64,000 bases of DNA from Corynespora cassiicola (taxonomy: Eukaryota > Ascomycota > Dothideomycetes > Pleosporales > Corynesporascaceae), in the NCBI GenBank assembly GCA_022059125.1, contig JAEUWY010000012.1:2046001-2110000 (forward strand), given 5' to 3'. Position 1 is the stretch's first letter; each line of letters begins with the position of its first letter. Of this stretch, positions 1-12,208 are shown in pieces. The position numbers were made by a program, and so were the translations under genes. The notes under the pieces are model-generated. The model saw only the letters and a program-made list of their open reading frames with translations. It was not told the DNA's origin and did not search any database.

Positions 1-952
1 ACGATCGTGAGAGACGGCGGTTGACAGGGTCCGCGAATCCACGCCGCGGTCGAGACTTAGCGCGGGCAGCAGCCCACATCTGGCCTTGCCCTAAAACAGT
101 AATAAAACTTGCTCACTTCCAGCAAACCCACTTGTCGCACCGCAACCCGCCAGCTTCAAGCATTCCACGACCACTGCCCGCAAGAGCGCCAAAGCACGCG
201 TGCCCGCCTGCCGCCCAAGTCACTCCACGCCCAACCAGGTCTGCCTGTCTGCCAGCTTCGCCAAAGGGGACCCGGTGCGCCCAACAGCTCCAAGCCGGAC
301 CTGCGCCTTGCAGCTCACCTGGGCGCCATCACCTTCCTCGAGAATACCATCCTCCGGCCTGGCCCTTTGCGCCGGCAGTGCCTTTGCCGCCGCCTGCTCG
401 TCCATCTCGCTTCCTCCGTCCCTACCGCTCGGCACTGCAGATTAATCTGCTCTTTCCTGCTCGCTCCTGTTTCAATCAATCTCTCCACGACGAATCCCCA
501 GCCCCCAGCGCCTCGTCCACCTCGCCAGCCCGCCGCTTACAGGCTGCTCTGCGACAAGCCTTTGCATCCCTTCTCGAAAAAGGTTCTCGGTGTCACCAGC
601 CACACGGGTCGCACAGGCACCCTCAGTCCCGCAACCCGCAACCCGTAGCCCGCAGCCCGCAGCCCGCAGCCCGAGCCCGCCCTGTGCCCTCTTTGGCAAG
701 CACAGTACGGCCATCCGCGGGCCAGTCCAGCCCGTTTCCATTGCAACTCTCTCGCTGCCCGGCTCTCTGGCTGCCAGCGTTGCGACACGCCTTTTGTGCC
801 TCCCCGCACTTGCCTCCCACGTGCGTGCGCCGGGCTGAAGACAACCTTATCCGGCTTCGATCGCGCTTCCTATCCAACGCCCAGGGTCCTACGCGATCGA
901 CCTGCTGCGTTTTATGAGCAGATTCTCGCTACTACTCTTCTAAGCCTGCAAC
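1..952. other. Upstream region of the copper-fist gene, no gene seen
   Basis: C-rich, pyrimidine-biased DNA. Open frames exist on both strands but they overlap each other, carry low-complexity Pro/Ala/Arg composition and match nothing I recognise, so I treat them as chance. A short tandem array of a 7-base CCCGCAG-like unit lies at about 628-678. The region is probably promoter and 5' leader of the gene starting at 953. Confidence 0.6.
628..678. repeat. Degenerate 7-base tandem repeat
   Basis: About seven imperfect copies of CCCGCAR/CCCGTAG follow one another. It is a simple repeat in the leader or promoter of the copper-fist gene. Confidence 0.7.
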
Positions 953-2916
953 ATGTGGGCCGAAATCAATGGAGAGCGGAAGAAGGTGGCATGGTGAGTT
1001 GAACCGATTTTTCTTTTGCGCCCGTCCGCCCACTTCCTCATACCCTCCCCATCTTCAACCTGTGCCCATCAAGCACAAGGTCGGTTTCGACTTGCACTTG
1101 GCTCTTTGGAATCGCCCCGTCCCTGTTCAACTAGCCTTTGTTCCATCACCTCAGCCGGGACAATCTCGCTTCTTTTCTCCCGCCATCCGGCCACCTGTGC
1201 CCATGCTTCAGCGCACTCCCACATTACCCTTCATAATCTGATTGTTTTGCAGTGGCCCATGCATCCGAGGTCATCGCTCATCAAAATGCGACCACCGCGA
1301 CCGGGTTCTCGTCGAAGTTCGCAAGCCCGGCCGCCCTCTGAGCAGCTGCCCTCACCCGAGTGGTTCTTGTAGCTGCGAGCGCGTGGTAATCAACTACACC
1401 ATCCCCAAGAGTATGCCCTACCTTTGACTATACCATCGTCGTCGCTAATCATGAATTAGCTTCTGAGTGCGCGTGCCCGTCCGAACGAGCACAGCCAGTT
1501 GCCTCGGCTGCTGGGACGAGTAGCCGAGTGCAAAAGAGTCGCAGCAGGAAAGCTACCAACACGTTCAACGCCGCATCACTTGAGAAAGCCTTGAAGTCCA
1601 GCCAGGACACCGAAACCGAATCTTCCTCTATCCTCTCGCGAACCCCAACGAACCCATCCTTTGCCCCTTCGGAGAAGAGCGCCAGTAATGAAGCATCGCC
1701 TCCGTCTAGCGCAAGCTCAACCCCTCGGATTCTGCCCGCCAACTCTCGACGCCAGAGTCAAGTGGAGCCTGAAGAGAAATCGAGCTGCTGCAAACCAAAG
1801 CCGCCTCCGCCACAGAAACAGGCTGGAGGCTGTTGTGGCAGTAAACCGAAGGAGGCACCACAGCCCGCGCCAGCCAAGAAATCATGCTGTTCGGGAGGGT
1901 CGGCCCAACCAAACCAGACAAACCTGTTACCGCAGCCCATGCAACAACAGGCCAATTTGAGCCAAGACTTCTCAAACTTCCCACAATACCAGCAGCCAGG
2001 CCAGTTTCAGACCCCACCGTTCGGTTTGCCCAACGGCTTCATGCACAATGGGACCGGAAACATGGGAATGCCTTTTCCAATGGGGTTCAATACTCCCATA
2101 TACAACCATATGGCATCCTTATACCAGCAGGCTCAGGCAGGCTCAATGCCAATGGCTCCCACCCATAGTCATCAGAGCCATTCTGGAAGCCACGGCGGTG
2201 ATCACAATTGCCACTGCGGAGATTCGTGTAGCTGTTTTGGCTGTGCCGCCCATCCAAACAACGCCACCATGACCGAGTATATCCGCCTGATGCACCACTA
2301 CATGAGCACAGGTGGATTTGGAGCATTCCCTCCACCTACTTATGATGTTCCTGCATACCCTCACCAACCGGGATTCGGCGCTGAAGCGAACCAGGGCATG
2401 GCGTTCCATAACAGCCAAGCACCTACACAATTCCCACCATTGGGTCAGATGCCATTTCAAGCGCAAATCAACACAATGACGGTGCCTAACACTCCAGTCA
2501 ATGTGTCGAGCCCGTGGCAACAAACCACAATCCAGACCCCTACCGCCTCAAACCCACAATACTTCATGGGAAACACCATGAGCGAAGCACCCATAACTCT
2601 GAAGACAGAAGAAGGCGCATCCAGTCCAGCATTTATCGATAGCCCCAGTGAAAACAAGGACGAAGAAACACCGACACTCTCGCCCTCTGCATACCTCTGG
2701 CAAGAGCTCGTACTTCCTGGCTGCAACGATGCCACCGGTACCTGTCAGTGTGGTGATGGCTGCGAATGTGTTGGTTGTTTGACTCACGGAGGACATGACG
2801 GGATACCATTCGAGGGGCCTGCTCAAGAAACTTATACCGGCTTCACGAGCAACACCTTTCCCGGCGACAGCACCAATCAATTTCCCCTAGAAACTTTTCC
2901 TGAAGCTCCTAGCTGA
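953..2916 (+). CDS. Copper-fist transcription factor (CUF1/MAC1/GRISEA type)
   Basis: Nuclear copper-responsive regulator. Proposed exons 953-993, 1253-1410 and 1460-2916 give 551 aa; both junctions keep the domain in frame. The copper-fist domain fills residues 1-70: zinc ligands C14, C17, C26 and H28, the CIRGHR motif, a GRP motif at 40-42, and the PKTSEC tail shared by this family. Two Cys clusters of the CxCGDxCxCxGC type lie near residues 316-331 and 494-509; such clusters bind Cu(I) in CUF1 and MAC1 proteins. Three Cys-Cys pairs sit between about residues 175 and 213. The rest is Gln/Pro/Met-rich and probably disordered. The residue before GRP is Pro rather than the usual Lys/Arg. Whether it activates high-affinity copper uptake (MAC1 or GRISEA role) or copper detoxification cannot be told from sequence; two C-terminal clusters favour the uptake class. 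Confidence 0.93.
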
Positions 2917-3962
2917 ACACGGTACTTTGGTTCTTACCATGCGCTAGTTGGTCTCGACAGTCTGAAACCGTTACCTGGAGATTTCGGCCAACGACGTCAT
3001 GCTTTACGCGGCAAATTATTCTCTTGAACTTTTTTTTTTCTTTCACTCACAGATGTGTCAATTCTGTAGCATAGTCGGCTGGCAGGATGTCCTCGTCCGA
3101 CTACATTACCCCCCGCTATCTCGGGCGGGGAAAAAGTATCAGGCAGAGAGCTCGTCACCACGCTTTTTTCGGTTCTTTCCATGTTCATATCCACTTCAGA
3201 GGGATCTCAGGCATTGTTTATATTTTGGCATCCGCACGATAGGATGTATTATACTAGGGCGGGCAACGTTATTTGATACCACTGGGTTAGGGCACGATTT
3301 GATGTTTTTATTTCCATTTCCATTTTCACTACGACCGGCATCATTACTGAAAAGGTATTCACGCATTCTGTCCCATGCCCTCGAAACGGGGGCCGGACAC
3401 GGCATCGTTCCCGGGCGGATGTATCCTTCCAAATCCCCTCTGCGATATATCCATCCATAGCATACAAAGAATGGCAGGCTCCTTGCACTTTGTTCCCATA
3501 TCTAAATGCCCCACTTGCTCTCCTCCACATGCACACAAGTAGCGCACACATGTCTGCCCATCACGGTGCTTTTGTCAACCGAACCATGCCCTCCCGTGCA
3601 TCCTTTTCCCCCACTAACAAACCTACCACATCCGCGGAATCGTAGCGTTACCCGCCCAAAGCGCAGCGCAGTGCAGCGCAGCGCCTAGCCTAGCCCCAGC
3701 CTAGCCCAAACCCCCCGCTCGCCGCTCGCCGCTCGCCGCCGCTCTGCAGCCGCCACCGCACTACCCTACCCTGCACCGTCCTGCCCTGCACCCTTTTTTT
3801 TTCGGTCTTGTCGGCCGTGTTCGTTTTGGTACGGCAGGACCCTCATGTAGCGCGGGCGGGCTCCGGACAGGCAGACAGGCAGGCATGCAGGCATGCAAGA
3901 CGGGCGGGAGGATTGCCTGGTTCCGTTCTTTTCTGTCTTGGGCTGGGGCGTAAGGGGGAGGA

Positions 3963-3998
3963 GGGATGGAGGGATGGATGGATGGATGGATGGATGGG
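3963..3998. repeat. (GGAT)n microsatellite
   Basis: Near-perfect tetranucleotide run with one imperfect unit at its left end. Confidence 0.85.
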
Positions 3999-4347
3999 TT
4001 TGCCACTGTGTTGATTGATTGATCCATCGGTTGGTCCATCCATTGGAGTTGGATGTGGATGTATACATCCGGGCGGTTGGTTGGTAGATGGTTCGGACCA
4101 AGGACCCGGGAGCGAGCGGGCGAGGTGGTGAATCTGCATGTACACCTACTTGTTCGACCACCTGTATCTGCCTGTCCACGAATGTGAAAGTGACAAAGAG
4201 GCATGCGTAATTGTTCCTACGCCTTTGGAGCACTTGGTACAGCTCATTCGAGTGAAATCGGCCATGCTCCAATGCAACGCGAAAATAACCCTCCTCTCCC
4301 ATCATTCGCCTCCATTGACTCAATAGTGCTCACCTGACTGTCATTCG

Positions 4348-4378
4348 TACCTACCTACCTACCTGGGTACCTACCTAG
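4348..4378. repeat. (CCTA)n short repeat
   Basis: About six ACCT/CCTA units interrupted once by GGGT. Confidence 0.75.
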
Positions 4379-5275
4379 CACTCGGAAAAATCCTCTTCTT
4401 GGCGGAGTTCATTACCTCATTCGACACCCGAGAACCACCCATGCAGGAAGGCCGATGCCATGGCACATGTGACGGGACTTGCATGTATACGAGCCCGGTT
4501 CCGGGATCATGAGCGCCAACGCGTGGGGTTCGTGGGCGGCATTCATAAGCGTGCATGCCGGTTTACGAGAATGCCACGTTGGCTTGTCACTCTTGCTCAA
4601 GCTCAGTGGCCTAAGATTGATTGGGGGAATGTTCCATTGGAGACTGCATAGTCAACCTATGGCCAATAGCCGACAGCTGGCTGCAGGTGTTTTTTGTGAT
4701 CGTGACTCATGGTCGAGTAATCCGAAGCCCACCTGAAAGTAAAGAAAGCAACCCGTAAACGCCCTGGCATAAACCCGAAAAGAAACCCAACGCCGCCCCT
4801 GCCCAGTGAAACCCATAACAGTGATAGAAATCAGCCCCAAAGGTATGTCTTGGAAGCCAGCCCTTACATCTCTCCAACGCTTGACAATTCCATTTCCTTG
4901 TTCCGATCAAAAGGAATGGGTTGAAAGATGAAGGCGGCCATGTGCGGCTGCAGCAGGGTATGTGCATAAAAAGTCATGATATACTTACAAGTCAAAATGA
5001 TCGACTCCCAAGTAGCCTGAACAAACAAAGCAAAGGATACTTGATTAGGACATGGAAGAAGTAGCTTGTTGGGTAAAGCGAAATGCTTCCTGCAATCCAT
5101 CAAGATCCGTCGCGCGACTGTCCTAGCGATTGGGAAGCGCTCATCCGATATTATAAAGTATTGCGCAAAAGCGGGGTATTTGAAAGAAATTTGAAGATTC
5201 GTGAAGGAGAAAGTCATGGACATGAAGAGAAAATCCGTCAAGATAGGTCGTGATTGGAAGAGAGGTGGGGGAGGA

Positions 5276-6749
5276 CTACTCGGTAAACTCGAGTGTGAGG
5301 GTGCTGCCCTCCTTCACTGAAGCCTATATGTCTCAGTATACTCATGAAGAGAAATTGCTTTGCCTTTCTGACCGTGCATCCCAAGTCCCAGCCACATTTG
5401 TCTCCTTGGCAGTACTCTCCCGTAGTGTGCTTGAACTGACATGGGTCGGTGACACCCTCACCGGTGAAGGTGACGGTGAAGTCGAGTCTCTCCTGGGTGG
5501 TGGGCTTGTTCTGACTCAAGGAAGGAAATCCCACATGCATGTTGATATCATCCCACGAGGTGCCGAAATTAAGAGGCGCCCAGTTGCCGGTCGCCTTCTT
5601 GCCGGAGCCCCAAGTACAGGCTTCCTCCTCGGAGATACCCTTCTTATTGATGTAGTACTGGGCAGACGTAGGCCTGCCATCCCAAAAGAAGTACTTCCCC
5701 TGCTCGGGGTTTGCGATCTCGACCGTCTCGCCTGGCGCTACAGTAATCGGGATCGTCTCGGACTCGGTGCCTTTGAGACTGTGAGCTATGGGGAAGTTGC
5801 TGTCGCCTAGCTAATGTGTCTTACCAGGATAGTCAGTGCGGCATATAGAAACCGACTGCGAAAGTTTGTTATGTGCTTTGACAGTCATCTTGTCTGTGCC
5901 TTTGCCACACAAGGTTTTTGCAATTGATCCATCGGGCATTTCAAGCTTGCCATTACTATTACAGTAGAGGCCGCCGACTGACTGTTTCGTCTTTCCCTGC
6001 AACTTTGGCCATGCCATTTTGAGGTAGGGGTTGGGGCAACCATAGGAACAGAAGCGCCCGGGAGTACAGCAAGCTCCGTTCTGGCAAGATCCCTTGGGTA
6101 CTGTGAGTATGTCGTCGTAACCATCATTGTCGACATAGCCTGGATCTTGGATACCGGTCCATCCACCCAATCCCTCACCAGAAAGAAAGACAGCGCCATA
6201 ACCAGCAGGAAACTCGCTGCAGGAAAAGCTACCGTTGGGGAACTCCTTGTCGCAATCGGCGCAGTGACCATCGGTTACAACGGGTTGATAAAGGGTCGAC
6301 GATTTTGGTGACTCGGCAGACTGGGTTGGCATAGCCGGAGGAGTTGCGGTAGAGACTACGGAAGAGGCAATTGATGGCAGAGAGTCGGCGTGGGGCTCGA
6401 CTTGCTGTCCGCCTGGGTTGTCCTTGGGCTGAGAAGAAGGAAAGATCGGCTCCACAGAACGAGAAGACTGCGGACTAGAAGTTGTCGCAACAACATTGGC
6501 CCGAGTTGATGTCGAAAGATTGCCATCGTCACCCCACATGAGAGTGCCATTGGCGATACCCTGGCGAACATCATCCTCATCAATGAGATGGCCTTCGAGC
6601 TCATAGAGCACGGTGGTCTGCACTGAGGCTGGAGCAACGACAACAGTGTTTGCGCGCTTGGCGACGCCGGAAGGGTGACGATGCGAGTGGCGGAATGCGG
6701 CAGCCTGTGCCGTGGCAGCCGCAAGGACGGCGGCAAGTAGGAACTTCAT
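5276..6749 (-). CDS. SUN-family cell-wall protein (GH132, beta-glucosidase-like)
   Basis: Secreted cell-wall remodelling protein of the SUN4/Psu1 family, linked in fungi to septation and wall morphogenesis. Proposed exons on the minus strand are 6749-5825, 5770-5373 and 5323-5276 (456 aa). Residues 1-18 form a signal peptide, and a Lys-Arg at 31-32 is a likely Kex2 site. A Ser/Thr/Pro-rich linker of about 150 residues follows, then the Cys-rich SUN domain with the family signatures GLGGWTGIQ, CSYGCP, QSVGGLYC and CRTDYPGT, continuing through TSAQYYIN, WGSG and NWAPLNFG. The first intron (54 nt) joins CRTDYPG to TES as in relatives; the unspliced frame would end a few codons later. The second intron (49 nt) has a weaker GTCAGA donor; it restores the family C-terminus in a 16-codon last exon. 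Confidence 0.92.
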
Positions 6750-8737
6750 TGAGAGGGGCGTCGTGAATATTGATCTATTTTGGTGCGCTCAAGTGAACAG
6801 CTATGGCGCTTCTTGGAGACTAGGAGATTCGGGGTGACGGAGAGGAGAGCGAAGGAAGTCGCAGGCTTGCGGAGAGGATATGATGCTAGAGTATTTCTAA
6901 GGAGTGGATGGGAGATATGAGCTCCAGGTAGAGAAGGAAAGCAAGATATATGGAGAGAGAGAGAGAGAGAGGTGGGAAGTCCAGCTGAGGTTGAGATTGG
7001 CGTGTGTGACAGGTGGTGGGTGGCGCAAAAGGTGGAGGGCAGCAGACGAGGAGTGATTGTTTATGGGCGGTGTAGTGCCAAGAGCCACTACGGAGCGTGC
7101 CCTCCGTTCGGGAAGGGACGAGGAATGGGGGACCGCGCCTTCCATAGTGGGTGATGTCGCTCGGTGAGGTCCGGTGACAGTGAAAGGCCGATACCAAGTG
7201 GCGTGTCAAAGCACACGACGGGGGACGAAAGGAGATGCAACCAGAAACGCAAAGACAGAAAACATCAAAAAGGAGAGACTGGAGTTGAACCGTGGGGTTG
7301 ATGGCACCATCCAACAGACAATAGACTTGTGTCAGGGTTGCAGTGAGCACGCCACGCTCCCTGACCTTCGGTGCCGCCGTTGTCTAGCGACTTGTACAAC
7401 CACCCGTCTAGACAGTGGCGTGCGCTCGCCGGCCTGCAGGATCGAGATCAAGGTCGACTATGGTGGGAATGCCATGGCCTGTCAACATTGGGAGGCGTTG
7501 ACTATATTCTCCGGCTTTGTGCGTGGCAACCAATCGAAATCCTTGGCCTTTTGATATTGCCTGCAGGTGGCATGCATTGCGTACCTGACTAGACCATGTA
7601 GGGAAGTTTTATGCAGCCCTAGACTTGTCTATCCCTACGACGTGTCACATTACTCGCTCCGGCACGTAGGCTGGGGATGAGGTAGGAAAGAACAGGGCAA
7701 TTAAATGGCCAGGGTAACGCTGATGCTTTTTTGTTGTCAGGCAGAGCCAGGCGGCGATCGTTGAACGCTTTGCTCAATGCTGTGCTGGCGACTGAGGCTA
7801 TTGGCACTTGGCGTCGCACTGATGGGCAACTCCCACTTGGTATCCGTGGCCGACAGCTTGTTGCTCTGAACCAGCTGCTCCCGTCTTCACCTTGGTATTA
7901 GAGCATCTTCGCCACAGAATCGTGATGACGGACAGGTCACTAGGCGCAGACGTCGACGCAGATGCTAGCCTCGAATTGGGTAGCAATGACGTGCAGGAAA
8001 AAAAGCACAGGGCTGGCACGGTCCAATCTATCGCGAGTGGGGGGAACGCCGACGACCTTCAAGAGGCGTCGTCACCAAGTGTTGGATGAGTGCAATCTCT
8101 TTTGCACCACACTGCCGGCTTCCAAACGTACATGGTTCTGACTTGGCCGCCATATCCTTGGACTGGCTCCGAGAGTCGCCTCTGTCCAAGGTTGCGCTTG
8201 AGGCAAAGTAGGCAAGGCTACTATTACATGGAACGATGATTCCTCAATACCTATCGACTAGCCCATGGCACTACGGCGGATTGGCAATGATCGAGAAATG
8301 GCTTCATCACACAGCTCAAAAAAGAAACTGATCCTATACCAATGCTGTCGGATGCTTCTGGTAGCACCAGAAGTGATGAGATTGAAATGGGCATAGGCGT
8401 GATAGAAAAGCCACAAACCGAAAAAAAGAAAGGAAGAGAGGGTGTGCTGCTGATACTGGGGCATGTTAGTCGGTTCAAACATCTTAGCGCCACGAGATGG
8501 ACATTGGAGCCAATAGAAGCCTCCCATAGTTCGGAACACGGCTCAGCTATCAACCTTCGTTCTAGGAATGTGCCTCCATAAAAATTCTAGACATGGACGT
8601 CATGCCAACCAAGACCGACTTCCAAAACTCATGCTCGCTAACCATATTCCAATGATACGATGCGCCAGTGCAGTGGCCAAGTCCAAAAGACCGCCGATTT
8701 TGAATCGAAAGTTGCAACCTCGCCAAAATCACGTCCC
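6750..8737. other. Long upstream region of the SUN gene
   Basis: About 2 kb between the SUN start and the BZZ1 stop, both genes on the minus strand. A GA microsatellite lies near 6953-6971. No open frame here has a recognisable domain or plausible codon pattern. It probably carries the SUN promoter. Confidence 0.55.
6953..6971. repeat. (GA)n tract
   Basis: Purine dinucleotide run about 200 bases upstream of the SUN start codon; such tracts are common in fungal promoters. Confidence 0.8.
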
Positions 8738-11316
8738 TCAAACCTGTTGAATATAGTTCGCCGGCACACTCTTCACCGCCCCACCCTTTTCAACGTCTGC
8801 CCACCCATCACCTGCATCCATGTTGATCAAAACGAACCTTTCTCCTTCGGTCATGGTGTGTTCTGCATCGCTCTGGGCAGTGTAATCGTACAGAGCTTCG
8901 ACATATTTGAGTTTCTTTGCTCCGCGCTTTGGTGCTACTGCAGGCCCCTTCTTCTTTGCTGCAGGGGCTGTACTGCCGCTTATCGAAGCTGATGATGCAG
9001 AGTAGGTGGAGTCGGGGCGGTTAGAAGAGGGTGGCGTGAGCGGGAGAACCTCTACATATGCTGTTGGAACAAGACCTTCCTTGAAACCTGCGCGGACCTT
9101 CATCCACCCCGAACCATCTAATGCTGTTTAGCTTCTGTGCATCATGTCGATGGCGTCTCACTCTAACGGCAGACGGGAAACGGTGTAGAGTACTTACCAT
9201 CTGGTTCCAGTATAGTGACATCTCTGCCATCGGGAACCGTGAGCTCCCCATCGCCATTTTGCTGATATGCATACATCATTCTGCCTTTCTGTTCTGGAGC
9301 CTTGGTGGGGCTCGTGACGTCTCCCCCGTCGTCTTTGATGTATTGCGCCGGAGGGGGTGCCACGATGCGATTTCTCCTCGGGGCTGGCGCTGCAGCCTTG
9401 TTTTCTGATGGAGGTTCTTCTGTGGTAGGAGACATGCCTCCAGATATTGAGCGGTGAGCCGTCGCCGAGTAACCAGAGCTGAGAGTGTTCATCGAGTTGA
9501 CAGTATCGCTCCTACTGATGCGTGGCATCTCAGATTGTGAGCCTGCCGCGCCTCCATTGGCAGGTGGAACACTGTGAGACGACTTTTGGCGCTCTTCCTT
9601 GAGTTTGCGCCTATCCTCTTTGCTCAGCTCACCGGGGCAGTCTGCTGGCACCTTCATCTCGCACTTGCTGTGGCACGTGTAGCCACAGTCGCGGCAGTCA
9701 AAGCCCTTTGCAGAAAGACCCCATATGCGGTCGCCACAGAGATCGCAATTGGTCGGGATCTTGAAAGTTTGCGACTTGAAATTGTGGTTTCTTGCTCCAA
9801 TGCTCAAGTCGCCCACCACCGAGGTGATGGTCGACACTTCGACCTCTGCGCTGACCTTTTGGCGTTCCACCTCGTGCATACCCTCCTGGATCGCGAAGAT
9901 GGCTCGGACAACATCCACCTCATCTCTCTTCTTCTCGTCCCTGCCCTCGCGAACGAGCTGCCGCACCTTTTTGGCATTCTCGACCTCCTTCCGCTTCTTA
10001 TCCAACTCGCGCCGATGTTCCACTAAATTCGCCTTGGTCTTGGTGAGGACATTTCGAAGAAACACGACGGCCGAGTCGTCGGTAGCAAGGCTGCCGTCAT
10101 CGAGCCATACTGGGCTGGGTTCAAATTGGAAGTCTGCAGGTTCCTGCCATGACCCTGCATTATGCCTGACAAACATCATCGAGTCCAGCAGAGGGTTATT
10201 CCGAGGGATTTCACCGGCGAGATGCTTGAGGTAGTCGGTGCTGCGTGTTAACGTCTGGGTCTCTATTTGCGCGGCGAGGGACCACAGCGAATTCAGCTTG
10301 TTCACTCGAGACTCGGAAAGGTCTTGCATACTCTGAGATGGAGTTAGCGCGCATTTCCATGTCGTGATGCTAGGGGCAGATTGTACATCCAAGAGCTCCG
10401 GAACATACTCGTGGTAGTACATTTCCTTTTGCTTGTTGGTTATATTGATGTTAATGATATAGGTATTCTGCAGGGAGTTAGCAAAGGTGCAAGGGCTTGG
10501 ATACAATGCGCTGTACCTTGACATTTCTCATTTCAACCTGTTGTTGCTCGAAGGCATTTCGGGCCTTGCCTTTGCCATGGTCGAATGCGCTCTCCGTCTT
10601 CTTGCGGCGGTTCTCCACCTCTTGGCACACGCTGTCATACTTGCCCTTTTGTTTGCGCAGGTCGGCGTATTGAGAGTCGCGTTCCTTCTCTAGTTTGGCG
10701 GCATAGTCGGCGTGGTGCTTTCGGAGCTCCTCGTATCGTAGGCCGAGGTTCTTCAAGGGGTCTGCAAGATTGGTAATGAGGGCGTTTGCGAACTGGTCGT
10801 GTTCGGAGGCGCGAGACTCCAAGGTGGTCAGTTGTACGCCCCAGGTAGTCATGGAGGCGCTGCGATGCCTCTGTCAGCCAACTTCCCAAAGTGGGGATTG
10901 CGCCTTGACCATACCTCTCCAGAGAGCCCGGGGTGACGGACGGGTTGTCGCCAACACTCAGGCTGCTCGACTTCTTCGCCTTCTTCTCAAAGTATTTCTT
11001 GGCCAAGGTATTCAGCTTCGCGGCGTATTCCTTCTCTATGGCGCTTCTTTCGCGGTAGAACTGCTGGATCTCGTCCAGCCAGGAGATGCCGCCGGAGACC
11101 TAGAGCGTCTGGTGTCAACATGGAGAGCAGGGCGAGGGTCGGAGTCGCAGCGCAAAGGCGCAGCGCAAGCGTGGAGAAGCGGGGGCACATACCCAAGCGT
11201 TGACGTTCTTGAAGCCATCCTGGGGTTTTCCCGTGTCAGTTCACGTTCCGCGGTTCGGGAAGCAGGGCGGGCACCTTCAACTCGGCTCCAAACTGCGGAG
11301 CAATGTCGACCTCCAT
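8738..11316 (-). CDS. BZZ1: BZZ1-type F-BAR, C1 and SH3 protein
   Basis: Actin and endocytosis scaffold that in yeast works with type I myosins and Las17/WASP at cortical patches. Proposed exons (minus): 11316-11275, 11219-11193, 11099-10915, 10859-10517, 10467-10387, 10332-9198 and 9117-8738, giving 730 aa. The F-BAR coiled region spans about residues 1-290. A C1 domain with the full Cys/His set (from HNFKSQTFK to CEMKVPADC) lies near 407-457. Two SH3 domains follow near 573-628 (ending LVPTAYVEVL) and 676-730 (YVEALYDYTA to the C-terminus). A Ser-rich linker separates C1 from SH3. The 54-nt intron at 10386-10333 is a multiple of three with no stop; removing it joins PELLD to SMQDLSESR as expected for the family. 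It is divergent from DBP5. Confidence 0.93.
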
Positions 11317-12208
11317 TCTTCTCAGACCTGTGGGGCGGGCGATGGCAGGCGGCGCAAAACCGGGGCGCCGAACATGAAGGTGGGGGAGAGGCAGAGGCGG
11401 CTGGGGAGCGGAGGAACGGTTGTTGGAGGCTGCGCGGACGTTGTTGGCGGAGAGCCCAGGTGCCCAATCCAATTAGTGGGGTGGCTCTGGCTTACAGGGC
11501 CGCAACAACGGCGGGAGGGAGGCGGTGCGCGCCAAGGGCGAATTGGGACGTAATGCCGGCTCAATGGCGGGTGCACTGCTGACCTCTGATTGCCGTCTTG
11601 TCGAGCCTGCCTGCCACGGCCGCTTTGCATCTCTCTCGCCATGGACCATGGCAAGGGGCTGCCCACGAGAGGGTGGAGACAAGGCTGTGGATTCTCAGGA
11701 ACCTTGGGCCTAGGACTCCTGAAGTCGAGGGCATTTCACCGTGAGCAGCATACTCGTCTTCTGGGATGCCGGCGTCGCTCTGCAGCCCTCGCCCCGGCTC
11801 GGTGTGGAAAAGGACTGCAGTCGCGCGGCAGGCACAGCTGCAGTCCATCAGTTCATGCACGCTGCTCCGCTCCCAGGCATGGCGGGCAGGGCTACAGGCC
11901 CCCCTCCCGATGCGGCCTAGCGCCCGCCCGCTTGAAGTTCCGCCAGACGGTCCAAGGTTCCCCGCCAACGCCATATCTAGCTCTTTTGGCTCTTCTCTCT
12001 GCCCTCCTGCCCACGCACGCACCCACCTTCGCTCGCGCCCACCCCCCTGGACCCGCGTCTTCCAAGCAGGCAGAGTTCTGTGTCCTGACTGCGGAACCTC
12101 CATTCATACTGTCCCGAGATATCTTTTGTCGCCCATCGCAACCCGCAGCTGCACCCCGCCTTCACCGCCCGCAACAACACGCGCCTGAGCTCCACGAGCG
12201 CGCTGACC
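11317..12208. other. Shared upstream region of BZZ1 and DBP5
   Basis: 892 bp between two divergently transcribed genes. It is C/T-rich close to the DBP5 start. Open frames are present on both strands but overlap and lack recognisable features. It probably contains both promoters. Confidence 0.6.

Larger units (their letters stand above)
2917..5275. other. Intergenic region between convergent genes
   Basis: Lies between the copper-fist gene (+) and the SUN gene (-). It holds simple repeats (GGAT near 3963-3998, CCTA near 4348-4378), an AT-richer 3' flank near 2990-3060 and no reading frame with recognisable protein features. Confidence 0.6.

Noticed and set aside
21..917. 298-codon open frame upstream of the copper-fist gene
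   Set aside because: Low-complexity Pro/Ala/Arg composition, overlapping frames on both strands and no motif; the copper-fist start and its first intron lie just downstream, so this is leader or promoter.
5250..5810. 186-codon plus-strand frame
   Set aside because: It is antisense to exons 2 and 3 of the SUN gene, whose splicing restores conserved family sequence.
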